This document shows, piece by piece, positions 1 to 8,611 of a stretch of DNA of 64,000 nucleotides. The DNA is from Hyphomicrobiales bacterium. Its GTDB lineage: Bacteria; Pseudomonadota; Alphaproteobacteria; Rhizobiales; Rhizobiaceae. Every line of letters begins with the position of its first letter. The first letter of the stretch is position 1. A model generated the notes under the pieces. The model saw only the letters and a program-made list of their open reading frames with translations, did not search any database and was not told where the DNA came from. A program made the translations under genes and the position numbers. The DNA lies in contig UCKU01000014.1 in the NCBI GenBank assembly GCA_900473185.1, positions 1 through 64,000 of the forward strand, read 5' to 3'.

Positions 1-1116
1 GAAGGCGTCATCACCGTCGAAGAAGCCAAGACCGCTGAAACCGAGCTCGAAGTCGTCGAAGGCATGCAGTTCGACCGCGGCTACCTGAGCCCGTACTTCG
101 TCACCAATACCGAGAAGATGCGCGTCGAGTTCGAGGATCCTTATATCCTGATCCACGAGAAGAAACTCTCCAATCTTCAATCGATGCTACCGGTACTGGA
201 AGCCGTCGTGCAGTCCGGCAAGCCGCTGCTGATCATTGCTGAAGATGTCGAAGGCGAGGCCCTTGCAACCCTCGTCGTCAACAAGCTGCGTGGCGGCCTG
301 AAGATTGCCGCTGTTAAGGCTCCGGGCTTCGGCGATCGCCGCAAGGCCATGCTGGAAGACATCGCTATCCTGACGGGCGGCACTGTCATTTCCGAAGACC
401 TCGGCATCAAGCTCGAGTCCGTCACGCTCGACATGCTCGGCCGCGCCAAGAAGGTGGCTATCGAGAAGGAGAATACGACGATCATCGATGGCGTCGGTTC
501 CAAGGCCGAGATCGACGGTCGCGTTGCACAGATCCGCGCCCAGATCGAGGAAACCACCTCCGACTACGATCGCGAAAAGCTGCAGGAACGCCTTGCCAAG
601 CTCGCTGGCGGCGTTGCCGTCATCCGCGTCGGCGGTTCCACTGAAGTCGAGGTCAAGGAGAAGAAGGACCGCGTCGATGACGCGCTGCATGCCACGCGTG
701 CGGCTGTCGAGGAAGGTATCCTGCCGGGTGGCGGTGTCGCGTTGCTGCGCGCCGTCAAGGCGCTCGACAATCTTAATACGGCCAACCAGGACCAGCGTGT
801 CGGCGTTGAGATCGTGCGGCGCGCAATCGAATCCCCGGTGCGCCAGATTGCCGAGAATGCCGGCGCAGAAGGTTCGATCATCGTCGGCAAGCTGCGCGAA
901 AAGGCCGAGTTCTCCTATGGCTGGAACGCCCAGACCGGCGAATACGGCGATCTCTATGCACAGGGTGTCATCGATCCTGCAAAGGTCGTACGCGCAGCAC
1001 TCCAGGACGCGGCCTCCGTCGCCGGCCTTCTCGTGACAACCGAGGCCATGATCGCCGAAAAGCCGAAGAAGGACACTGCTCCGGCCATCCCCCCTGGCGC
1101 AGGAATGGACTTCTAA
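1..1116 (+). CDS. groEL: 60 kDa chaperonin GroEL, C-terminal part (5' end outside window)
   Basis: The reading frame is open from the first base and encodes roughly the last two thirds of GroEL: the apical domain (from MQFDRGYLSPYF through KAPGFGDRRKAMLEDIA) and the second halves of the intermediate and equatorial domains, with the conserved EEGILPGGGVALLRA and YGDLYAQGVIDPAKV segments. GroEL forms the double-ring ATP-dependent folding chamber in the cytoplasm. The C-terminus ends in KKDTAPAIPPGAGMDF and lacks the Gly-Gly-Met repeat tail found in the main rhizobial copy. Rhizobia carry several groEL copies, so this is probably an accessory one. groES, if present, would lie upstream of the window. 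Identity is certain; which paralogue it is cannot be told. Confidence 0.97.
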   Translation, partial: EGVITVEEAKTAETELEVVEGMQFDRGYLSPYFVTNTEKMRVEFEDPYILIHEKKLSNLQSMLPVLEAVVQSGKPLLIIAEDVEGEALATLVVNKLRGGLKIAAVKAPGFGDRRKAMLEDIAILTGGTVISEDLGIKLESVTLDMLGRAKKVAIEKENTTIIDGVGSKAEIDGRVAQIRAQIEETTSDYDREKLQERLAKLAGGVAVIRVGGSTEVEVKEKKDRVDDALHATRAAVEEGILPGGGVALLRAVKALDNLNTANQDQRVGVEIVRRAIESPVRQIAENAGAEGSIIVGKLREKAEFSYGWNAQTGEYGDLYAQGVIDPAKVVRAALQDAASVAGLLVTTEAMIAEKPKKDTAPAIPPGAGMDF

Positions 1117-1130
1117 GAAGTGATCGGTAA

Positions 1131-1159
1131 GGCTCGTCCCAGCCGCCGCGGGGCGAGCC
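1131..1159 (+). terminator. GC-rich hairpin after groEL
   Basis: An inverted repeat pairs GGCTCGTCCC (1131-1140) with GGGGCGAGCC (1150-1159), ten pairs with one G-U wobble, 15 bases after the groEL stop. No T-run follows, so it may act as a 3' stabilising or Rho-assisted hairpin instead of a classical intrinsic terminator. Confidence 0.35.
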
Positions 1160-1174
1160 ACTCGCGGAGAAAAC

Positions 1175-1477
1175 ATGAGTTTGCCATCGAAAGAAGATGC
1201 GCGCCTCTGCGCCAGTGTCGTGAAAGAGGTTGCCCGCTCCAAAGGAATAACGGGCGAGCCGGCCTCTATCGGCCGGCTGACCGCGACGGTCGCTAGGCTC
1301 TTCAGCAGGGGCGTGCGAGACCGGGACAGTCTGCTGTCGGAAGCAATGGCAATCACCGAAATACCGGTGGCGCACGAGGAGCGCCGTCCGCTTCTTGCCG
1401 AGCTCCGGCACATCACCACAGGTACCATCGATTTATCTATGGAGCCAGAAAATGAGAGAGGACATCAACAACAGTAG
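1175..1477 (+). CDS. hypothetical protein, 100 aa
   Basis: Not recognised. The ATG at 1175 follows a GCGGAG ribosome-site-like sequence. The product is a small, charged, probably cytoplasmic protein without signal peptide or membrane segment; it begins MSLPSKEDARLCASVVKE and is mostly predicted helix by eye. It lies 58 bases after groEL and its last 26 bases overlap the next gene at 1452, which suggests translational coupling. Its coding is consistent with its neighbours, but no family can be named. Confidence 0.55.
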   Translation: MSLPSKEDARLCASVVKEVARSKGITGEPASIGRLTATVARLFSRGVRDRDSLLSEAMAITEIPVAHEERRPLLAELRHITTGTIDLSMEPENERGHQQQ

Positions 1478-1874
1478 AACGAACCATAGTACCGAAGCAG
1501 CAATCAGCGCCGCGCAACTGCTTCATCCGTCCAAGCATTTTAATCACTCCCGTGACGTGCTTGTTGCCAGCGATATCGGCGATGACGCAAAACGCGCCAT
1601 TCTCGCATCATGGGCATCCGACTTCTTTGCCATCGAGTCCATTCCGGCACTTCGTCTTTATCCCGGCACGAATAAGGCCGTCTCTTATGACGAGATCATC
1701 GAAGCGTTGAAGACTCTGGACCAGTCTGATTGGCAATCCGAGGAGCAGGGTGCATCCAATTTCCTCGGCGTGCAAAGAAGCCGTTGCCGTCGCTCGCCGT
1801 CGCGCCGGTTTGGCGGCGTTGGTCTGTGCAGCTACCGGAAAGGAGACCACCGCCGACAGCCGTTTGAGATCTAA
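1452..1874 (+). CDS. hypothetical protein, paralogue of the product at 22010-22288; 3' end possibly frameshifted
   Basis: Start ATG at 1452 follows GGAGCCAGAAA. Residues about 36-95 match the 92-residue protein encoded at 22010-22288 on the other strand: both share a KRAILA(S/A)WASDF(F/Y)A(I/V) core, then PALR..PGT and a (Y/I)DE(I/V)..ALK.LD segment. This marks a conserved small family of unknown function. The tail after the shared part (from about residue 97) is Arg/Ser-rich and unlike a normal C-terminus. In another frame at about 1771-1917 the DNA reads CKEAVAVARRRAGLAALV, more protein-like, so a frameshift near 1750-1770 is possible. Confidence 0.55.
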   Translation: MREDINNSRTNHSTEAAISAAQLLHPSKHFNHSRDVLVASDIGDDAKRAILASWASDFFAIESIPALRLYPGTNKAVSYDEIIEALKTLDQSDWQSEEQGASNFLGVQRSRCRRSPSRRFGGVGLCSYRKGDHRRQPFEI

Positions 1875-1962
1875 ACACTGCCACCAGCTGCCGTGTGCCT
1901 GTTTGAGGACGCGGGCATGATTTTTGCCGACGACTCTTTGCTCAATTGAGGAGGTTTTGCCG

Positions 1963-3057
1963 ATGAAGATCGCTCAGATCGCACCCCTTGCCGAGAGTGT
2001 TCCGCCCAAGCTCTATGGCGGCACGGAACGGATCGTTTCTTATCTGACCGAGGAGTTGGTCCGTCAGGGCCACGAAGTTACCCTATTCGCAAGCGGCGAC
2101 TCTGTTACGGACGCCAAGCTAGTGGCATGCTCGGATGTCGCGCTCAGGCTTAACCCGGCTGTCCGGGATCACCTGCCACACCAGGTAGTGATGCTGGAGG
2201 AAGTTCGCAGGCGGGCCCATGAATTTGACGTCCTTCACTTCCACGTCGATCTCCTGCATTTCCCATTGATCCGGGATTTTGCCGAACGGACCGTAACGAC
2301 GCTGCACGGGCGTCTGGACCTGCCTGACCTTCGCCCATTTTATCAGGCTTTCCCGGACATTCCGCTGGTGTCGATCTCGAACGATCAGCGTCAGCCTATG
2401 CCGCCTGTCAACTGGGTCGGTACCGTATACCACGGTCTTGCAGTTGATACTCTACCGTTCACCGCGAGGCCGAAAGGAAACTATCTTGCTTTCCTTGGTC
2501 GCATCTCCCCTGAGAAGCGACCCGATCGCGCCATCCAGATCGCTGCTAAGGCGGGGATGCCTCTAAAGATCGCCGCAAAGATCGACAATGCCGACAAGGC
2601 CTATTGGGACACGGTGATAGAACCGCTGGTGAAGAGCCGCCCAAACGTCGAGTTCATCGGCGAGATCAACGAACATCAGAAGGCTGAGTTCCTCGGCAAT
2701 GCGGGTGCGCTGCTCTTCCCGATTGACTGGCCAGAGCCCTTCGGTCTCGTCATGATCGAGGCCATGGCATGCGGCACGCCGGTCATTGCCTTCGGCTGCG
2801 GTTCCGTTCCGGAAGTGATCGACGCCGGGATCTCCGGGATCATCGTTGATACAGTCACCGAAGCAGCGGAGAACGTCGAATGGGCTCTGCGCATGGATCG
2901 TCTCAAGGTTCGTAAGACGTTCGAGAGGCGCTTTTCTGCGAAAAGGATGGCACGCGATTACCTCGACATCTACCGCAGCCTGCCCGGCGTTCGCACCTTT
3001 ACTTCAAGCACGCACCGTCCCAACGGGTCCGTTCGCGACCTGCAGGTCGTCGCATAA
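1963..3057 (+). CDS. glycosyltransferase family 4 protein
   Basis: A 364-residue GT-B fold glycosyltransferase. The N-terminal domain has the acceptor-side loop PPKLYGGTERIVSYLTEEL and a Rossmann half (GHEVTLFASGDS). The C-terminal nucleotide-sugar domain has LAFLGRISPEKRPDRAI and the EX7E-type motif EPFGLVMIEAMACGTPVIAF. It transfers a sugar from an activated donor; donor and acceptor cannot be deduced. The ATG at 1963 is chosen over an in-frame one at 1924 because GAGGAGG lies seven bases upstream of it. It is 20 bases before the debranching-type amylase gene and most likely cotranscribed with it, which hints at glycogen-, trehalose- or glycan-related metabolism. Confidence 0.88.
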   Translation: MKIAQIAPLAESVPPKLYGGTERIVSYLTEELVRQGHEVTLFASGDSVTDAKLVACSDVALRLNPAVRDHLPHQVVMLEEVRRRAHEFDVLHFHVDLLHFPLIRDFAERTVTTLHGRLDLPDLRPFYQAFPDIPLVSISNDQRQPMPPVNWVGTVYHGLAVDTLPFTARPKGNYLAFLGRISPEKRPDRAIQIAAKAGMPLKIAAKIDNADKAYWDTVIEPLVKSRPNVEFIGEINEHQKAEFLGNAGALLFPIDWPEPFGLVMIEAMACGTPVIAFGCGSVPEVIDAGISGIIVDTVTEAAENVEWALRMDRLKVRKTFERRFSAKRMARDYLDIYRSLPGVRTFTSSTHRPNGSVRDLQVVA

Positions 3058-3077
3058 GGAGAGGCGGGTCGAACGCG

Positions 3078-5270
3078 ATGACAACCATCAACGATGTTTC
3101 CAAGACACGAGCACCGTCGCCGATTGCCCAATTCTTCATTCCTGCCACCGCTTCACTTCAGGAGCGGCGGCCGCGAACTCTCAAACATGGCGACACGTTC
3201 GCCGTCTTCGACCATAATGGCGACGCGCTTTCTGGGGTGGGCAGCCCGGAAGGTCTCTTCCATCGTGATACGCGATATCTCTCGCATCTCTATCTGACGA
3301 TCAACGGCGAGCGTCCAATGTTGCTGTCGTCGACGCTTCGAGACGACAATGCCACGCTCACCTGTGATCTGACCAATCCTGATCTCTTCGATGAGAAGGG
3401 CAAACTCATCCTTGGTCATGATCTCATTCATATTCGCAGGACCCGTTTTCTCTGGAACGAACGTTGTCATGAACGCTTGGCGGTCAGGAACTACGATGAC
3501 CGACGCCAGCAGGTCCGGATCGAAATCGCCTTTGGCGCAGATTTCGCTGATTTATTCGAAGTCCGTGGCACCTCAAGAGCACGAAAAGGGCGCCAGCTTC
3601 CCGCCGTCATAAAGCGTGACTCGATCCTTCTCTCTTACGTTGGCCTCGATGAGCGCAAGCGATCCGCTCGCCTATGCTTCTCGCCACAACCAGACGACAT
3701 CCGCAGCAATCTCGTCGCCTACGATCTGTCTCTTGAACCGCATGAGACAAAATCGCTCTTCTTCCAAATCGGGTGCGACCAGACAGATGGCGATCCCGGC
3801 CATCTTTCCTTTTTCCTGGCGCTACGCGATGCCCGGCGGGCCTTGCGCGCCTCTCGCTCGCGAGTGGCGTCGATCACGACGTCGAACGAGATCTTCAACG
3901 AAATGGCCCGGCGCAGCGTTTCGGACCTTTACATGCTCATCACCGACAAGCCGGAAGGGCCATATCCCTATGCCGGCATTCCCTGGTTCAGCACCGTGTT
4001 CGGCCGCGATGCGTTGATCACCGCGCTGGAAACCCTCTGGTTCGACCCGCAAGTCGCCCGCGGGGTGCTTGGACATCTGGCAGCCAATCAGGCGACCGAC
4101 ATAGATCCCGCTTCCGATGCAGAGCCGGGCAAGATCCTACATGAAGTGCGCTGTGGCGAAATGGCCGAGCTTGGCGAAGTTCCCTTCCGGCGTTATTACG
4201 GCAGCATCGATTCAACGCCGCTCTTCATCATGCTCGCCGGGGAATACCTCGGCCGGACCGGAGATCTCGCCGCCATCGAGCGGCTCCTGCCGCATATCGA
4301 GGCCGCACTGACATGGATAGACGAGCACGGCGACCGAGATGGAGACGGTTTTGTTGAATACGGACGGCTGACGGACGAAGGTCTCATCAACCAAGCCTGG
4401 AAGGACAGCCACGATTCCGTCTTCCATGCCGACGGTACATTGGCGAAAGGACCAATCGCGATCGCCGAGGTTCAGGCTTACGTTTATGGAGCCTGGCAGG
4501 CAGCCGCCGAGATCTTCAGGAGGCTTGGCCGCCCCGAACGGTCAGTAAAATTTCTGGCGAGGGCGGAAGACATGCGTCGTGCTTTCGACATGAATTTCTT
4601 CGACGAGGAATTAGGCACCTACATCTTGGCGCTCGACGGGCAAAAACGGCCCTGCCGCATCCGTTCTTCAAATGCTGGCCATGCGTTGCTCACCGGTATC
4701 GCCTACCCTGAACGGGCCGCCGTGGTCGCTCGCACATTGATGAGCGCATCATCCTTCTGCGGTTGGGGCATCCGTACGGTTCCGTCCACTGAGGCACGCT
4801 ACAATCCGATGAGTTATCACAACGGCTCGATCTGGCCGCATGACAATGCCATGATTGCGAGCGGTCTTGCGCGCTATGGTTATCGGACTGAAGCTGCGCG
4901 GATCTTCGAGGGACTTTTTGCGGCGTCGACCTATATCGAACTGCGCCGTCTTCCCGAATTGTTGTGCGGGATGTCACGTCAGCGCGCACAGGGGCCGACC
5001 TTTTATCCGGTCGCATGCGCTCCCCAGGCATGGGCCGCGGCAGCGCCTCTCTTCTTGTTGCAATCCTGCTTGGGCCTCGTTTTTGAGGCCGACACTGGAC
5101 GTATCAGGTTCAACGAACCGCGCCTGCCCGCTTTTCTGGACGAGGTCATCCTGCGTCACTTGCGGATCGGCAATGGCTCGGCGGACGTCGCCGTGCGCCG
5201 CTCGGGCCGCCACGTCTCGGTCGATGTCGTTGATCGGCGAGGCGATATTCGCGTTATCACGACGGCATAG
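3078..5270 (+). CDS. glycogen-debranching-type amylo-alpha-1,6-glucosidase family protein
   Basis: A 730-residue protein with two parts. Residues about 20-230 form the N-terminal glycogen-debranching beta-sandwich domain (GDE_N_bis type; VGSPEGLFHRDTRYLSHL is its hallmark). Residues about 270-725 form an (alpha/alpha)6 barrel of the amylo-1,6-glucosidase/GH63-like clan, with YPYAGIPWFSTVFGRDALIT, QAWKDSHDSVF and YHNGSIWPHDNAMIA. Acid residues in the barrel would act in glycosidic hydrolysis. No signal peptide is seen, so it is cytoplasmic. Such genes often accompany a glycosyltransferase and trehalose/glycogen genes, as here with the upstream GT4 and the downstream (broken) treZ. The exact substrate of this bacterial group is uncertain. 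Confidence 0.9.
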   Translation: MTTINDVSKTRAPSPIAQFFIPATASLQERRPRTLKHGDTFAVFDHNGDALSGVGSPEGLFHRDTRYLSHLYLTINGERPMLLSSTLRDDNATLTCDLTNPDLFDEKGKLILGHDLIHIRRTRFLWNERCHERLAVRNYDDRRQQVRIEIAFGADFADLFEVRGTSRARKGRQLPAVIKRDSILLSYVGLDERKRSARLCFSPQPDDIRSNLVAYDLSLEPHETKSLFFQIGCDQTDGDPGHLSFFLALRDARRALRASRSRVASITTSNEIFNEMARRSVSDLYMLITDKPEGPYPYAGIPWFSTVFGRDALITALETLWFDPQVARGVLGHLAANQATDIDPASDAEPGKILHEVRCGEMAELGEVPFRRYYGSIDSTPLFIMLAGEYLGRTGDLAAIERLLPHIEAALTWIDEHGDRDGDGFVEYGRLTDEGLINQAWKDSHDSVFHADGTLAKGPIAIAEVQAYVYGAWQAAAEIFRRLGRPERSVKFLARAEDMRRAFDMNFFDEELGTYILALDGQKRPCRIRSSNAGHALLTGIAYPERAAVVARTLMSASSFCGWGIRTVPSTEARYNPMSYHNGSIWPHDNAMIASGLARYGYRTEAARIFEGLFAASTYIELRRLPELLCGMSRQRAQGPTFYPVACAPQAWAAAAPLFLLQSCLGLVFEADTGRIRFNEPRLPAFLDEVILRHLRIGNGSADVAVRRSGRHVSVDVVDRRGDIRVITTA

Positions 5271-5793
5271 ACCATCAAGAACTCAAGGGAGAATGCTTTC
5301 ATTGATGCAACAGCTCGATGAGGGTGGCCGTCGCCCGGGCGGCGTTGCCAATCTATCAAGGGCTCTGTCACCTTTGAATCCCAGGAGTCTTGGCAGGTTC
5401 GGCCCCGTCCTCCTCGGTACCTCGAACCGCGCGATAAGGGGGAAGCGCTTCAAGCGAGCGCAAGGTTGAGGTTTGCACACTCGCCGCCGCCAGGTCACGT
5501 CGCAATCGCAGCGACCCAAGGTAAAAAAGCGCCCAGCTCGCGCGTCTAAATCGTCGTTGAGAAGGCTATCGCTGGAAAGGGCGACCTTAGGTTGCCCGCG
5601 CAGCCGTGCTGAGGTTTTTCTATCCCATCCCGCCGCAACACTGGGCATACCGGCTTCAAGGCGAGCGCCAACGAACGCATCTCGAGCGATCAAGGCAGGT
5701 ATCGCGCCACTCGGCACTCCCCGGCACCTCCTGACGACAGGTTGAGGACGCATCATTTATCTGGACCCTGTTGTCAGTCGCCGCTCATAAACC
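5271..5793. other. intergenic, no recognisable gene
   Basis: About 520 bases between the amylase stop and the terminator hairpin at 5794. Short open frames occur on both strands (for example a TTG-started Arg-rich frame at 5473-5745) but none has a convincing start, ribosome site or family resemblance. Confidence 0.5.
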
Positions 5794-5820
5794 AGAAAGG
5801 CCCGCGTGCTGGGCCTTTCT
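5794..5820 (-). terminator. intrinsic terminator of the secreted-protein gene
   Basis: A perfect 10-base-pair stem, AGAAAGGCCC (5794-5803) with GGGCCTTTCT (5811-5820), and a 7-base loop. It lies 20 bases past the stop of the minus-strand gene at 5841. Its minus-strand 3' arm ends CTTTCT followed by GGTTTAT, a modest U-rich end. It could also stop plus-strand readthrough. Confidence 0.65.
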
Positions 5821-5840
5821 CATTCCGTTGTGCGCTATTG

Positions 5841-6197
5841 TTAGTGGCAGTCTTGCTCGCTATCCGGGCCGAGCTTTGCTGTCCCGTCGTTCTGTGTCGA
5901 GGAGCCACCGCTCTTAGGTCTGCAATTATCACCATTGGCGCTGCGATTGCCGAGTGAAATGTTGCCGCCATTGACCGAACCGGTGGAATTGCTATCGGTA
6001 CCGCTGCCATTCTGGCTATTGCTTTGGCTGTTTTGGGAACCGCTATCGCTCTGGGATTTGCTGCCCGAATTGCCGGACATATTGCCGCCGGAACCGCCTC
6101 CCGCTGCGTTGCCGCCGGCGCCGCCGCTCGATTGCGCGAAGGCAGAAGTCGCCATGCCGAGGCTTAGCAGTGAGACTGCGATAATTTTCATGCGCAT
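5841..6197 (-). CDS. secreted Gly/Ser/Asn-rich low-complexity protein
   Basis: 118 residues. A Sec signal peptide (MRMKIIAVSLLSLGMATSAFA, cleavage after AFA) precedes a low-complexity chain of Gly, Ser, Asn and Gln (repeated GG, SGN, SQS and SQN units), with two Cys near the C-terminus (NCRPKSGG and EQDCH). The start at 6197 is set by AAGGAGA five bases upstream; an in-frame ATG at 6218 lacks a site. The product is probably periplasmic or extracellular. No enzyme motif is visible and no function can be assigned. A terminator follows at 5794-5820. Confidence 0.7.
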   Translation of the reverse strand: MRMKIIAVSLLSLGMATSAFAQSSGGAGGNAAGGGSGGNMSGNSGSKSQSDSGSQNSQSNSQNGSGTDSNSTGSVNGGNISLGNRSANGDNCRPKSGGSSTQNDGTAKLGPDSEQDCH

Positions 6198-6379
6198 GAT
6201 TTTCTCCTTGGGTTTCACCGAGGATCAATCACGGCGCGCCCATAATGTTCCGATCACAAAAAATTCAAAGGCTTCGAGCAGTGTTGCCTCGAGGGCAGAA
6301 CCCGCGCCCATTGAGAGATGAAAGCGGCCTGCAAGGACATATTTTCTCAAGGCAACCGGCAAGACCCGCGCGAGCGGCA

Positions 6380-6649
6380 ATGGTTGGCGAACCGCGTGAA
6401 ACATCGGTCGGTCTGAAAGGAGACAAACTCGACGAGCAGGTTGAAAAGCAGCATCCCGACGCACTGACCGGCACGGACGCGGCGGCAATCTGGTACCAGA
6501 TTCTGGGGCACCAGGTCGCCCATTGCAGCGATGACCCAAGCGGCTTCGAGCAGAACCTCGCAACCTTCATGCTCAGGTTGGCCGCCTCTGAGATGCGCCT
6601 GAATGGGCGAGCACTTGGTCAGCGACGGCATGCTCCCGTAGGCTGGTGA
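6380..6649 (+). CDS. small hypothetical protein, 89 aa (uncertain)
   Basis: An open frame from ATG 6380 (MVGEPRETSVGLKGDKLDEQ) to 6649. The middle is acidic and helix-like. The segment FEQNLATFMLRLAA resembles SEQNFATFMFMFLADF, which is encoded on the minus strand near 30800-30840, where the surrounding frame looks broken. The shared segment suggests a real small protein family, but overlapping frames on the other strand and a weak ribosome site keep confidence low. The frame opens about 180 bases beyond the start of the divergent secreted-protein gene. Confidence 0.3.
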   Translation: MVGEPRETSVGLKGDKLDEQVEKQHPDALTGTDAAAIWYQILGHQVAHCSDDPSGFEQNLATFMLRLAASEMRLNGRALGQRRHAPVGW

Positions 6650-6841
6650 CGTCGAGCGCTTGAGGAAAATTCTAGGCCGCATTCTTACCGCGACTTCGCG
6701 ATCGAGACCGCCATACGGAGAAATGTCCACGCTTGGAAACGACATGTTCGAGAGCTTCAATTTTCGATCGAAATCAAAGCTGCGGTCGTTCTACACCCTT
6801 TTAGCGAGCTGCTCGCACCCTCCGCCTCGGTTTGGCTGCGT

Positions 6842-8580
6842 TCAGCTATGAGCAACGCTGATGCTCGAGATCACCGACCATGGAGCAAGAGTGCGCGAAG
6901 CAGCCGATCCCAACGTAAAAATCTGTTCCACTCCCGACAGCGGCGTGATCTTGCCTGGCTCATTTGAAAGGTTTGCCTGGAGATGGAGATTCGCACCCTT
7001 TGCCAGCATCCATTCCACGGCAATGACGTTTCCTTCACGTCGAAATCTACCGCTTCCGCCAGGGGCGCCCTTAAGAAGCGGCACAATCCGCCGGTGTCGC
7101 AAGTTAAGAAGGCTCTTATAGAACACCAGCATACGTGCCGCAGCAGCATTGTGCAGCCCACGCCAGTCTAGCTTCGCTGCTTCTAATGTGGACTGCGCGG
7201 TCGGATCCATGAGGTCATCGTCATCGAACCCAGGAAGGCGCGACAACTCCTTGCGACGCCCAATCCTCACCTTCTCGTTCAGCTCATCATCAAAGTCGCA
7301 AAAATAAGGGAACGGCTCGCGCGCGCCCCACTCCTCGCCCATGAAGAGCATCGGGATTTGCGGCGACAATAGATAGACTGCGCTGACAGCCTTGATGGGC
7401 TCGAGCGGCCGGTATGTAGTCATGCGGTCGCCGACCGCCCGATTGCCAATCTGATCATGATTTTGAATGAAGGAGATGAATGCCGTGGGTGGCAGGTCGA
7501 CAGAGGACTTGCCGCGACTAGCGCCGCGATAGGGCATGTGTTCGCCTTGAAAGACAAAACCTTCCGCAAGCGCGCGTCCGACTTTGTCACCGTCGTCGGC
7601 ATAGTCCTTGTAATAACCAAAGATTTCTCCGGTCGCGGCGATGTGCAGCACGTGATGCACGTCGTCATTCCACTGAGCCGTGAATCGACGGATCCGCCCT
7701 TGCTCGTCTCGTCTCAAGAGATCGCTGTCATTGTCTTCGTTCTCGACGATCAGGTGAACATGCCGGGCACCGGAAGCTTCGCGAACACGTCGGGCAAGCT
7801 CGTGAAGGAGATGTTCTGGGCTATCGTCCTTTATGGCGTGCACTGCATCGAGGCGAAGACCGTCCAGCCTGAACTCCTTGATCCAGTAGAGTGCATTCTG
7901 GATGACGAACTCCCGAACCGCCGTCGATGCGTCGCCATCATAGTTAATGCCATTTCCCCACGGTGTCTTATGGTGCTTGGTGAACAGCGGTGCGCAGGCG
8001 GGCACAAGAAGACACTGATCCCGCGCGCGTGCGCCGCGTCCACCAGGGCCATCAAATCTTCAGGGCGACCATAGGTGCTGTCGGGCGCATAGGGCAGCAC
8101 GCCATCATACCCCCAGTTGTAGCGGCCGGGAAAATCGCTGATGGGCATGACTTGAATAGCGCTCACGCCGAGCTCGGCCAAGTGATCCAGTCTTTCCATC
8201 GCAGACCGGAATGTGCCTTCCGCGGTAAACGACCCGATATGCAGTTCGTAGATCACGCATTCTTCCCAGGGACGCCCAACCCAGGCGCGAGTTTCCCATT
8301 GGAAGGCTCTCAGGTCGACGACTTCGCTGGGCCCGTGAACGTCACGCGGTTGAAAGCGGGATGCACAGTCTGGGACTTCGCTGCCGTCGGGAAGCACAAA
8401 TTTGTAAAGGCTGCCCGGCCCGGCGCCGGCGACATGGCAACGAAACCAGCCGTCCTTTGTTTGCTCCATCGGATGCGGCTCGCCACCCTGGACCTTCAAA
8501 GACACAGCGTCAACAAGGGGCGCCCACAGCCGGAACTCCACACCTGCTTCTGAAACAAGCGGACCAAATGCATAATCCAA
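6842..8580 (-). pseudogene. treZ: malto-oligosyltrehalose trehalohydrolase, disrupted by a deletion/frameshift
   Basis: The N-terminal piece (from 8580) has the E-set domain (FGPLVSEAGVEFRLWAPL) and the first part of the GH13 barrel (VIYELHIGSFTAEGTF, then WGYDGVLPYAPDSTYG, then AHARGISVFL). The C-terminal piece continues in another frame from about 8003 with APLFTKHHKTPWGNGINYDG, GLRLDAVHAI, IVENEDND and FIQNHDQIGNRA. Between them, about 13 residues that in TreZ carry GH13 conserved region I (DVVYNH) are missing. The gap is not a multiple of three, so the frame shifts at 8001-8008. TreZ releases trehalose from maltooligosyltrehalose. Loss of region I should abolish activity even if the frame were restored. 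No treS, treY or glg gene is seen nearby. Confidence 0.85.
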
Positions 8581-8611
8581 TACATCACCTCTGTGATTTG
8601 TGTATGCTATC

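Noticed and set aside
187..1428. Long minus-strand open frame (413 codons) opposite groEL and the next gene
   Set aside because: It is the mirror of a strongly conserved groEL frame in GC-rich DNA; its product has no family resemblance.
5473..5745. Possible 90-residue Arg-rich protein
   Set aside because: TTG start, no ribosome site, biased composition and no resemblance to known proteins.
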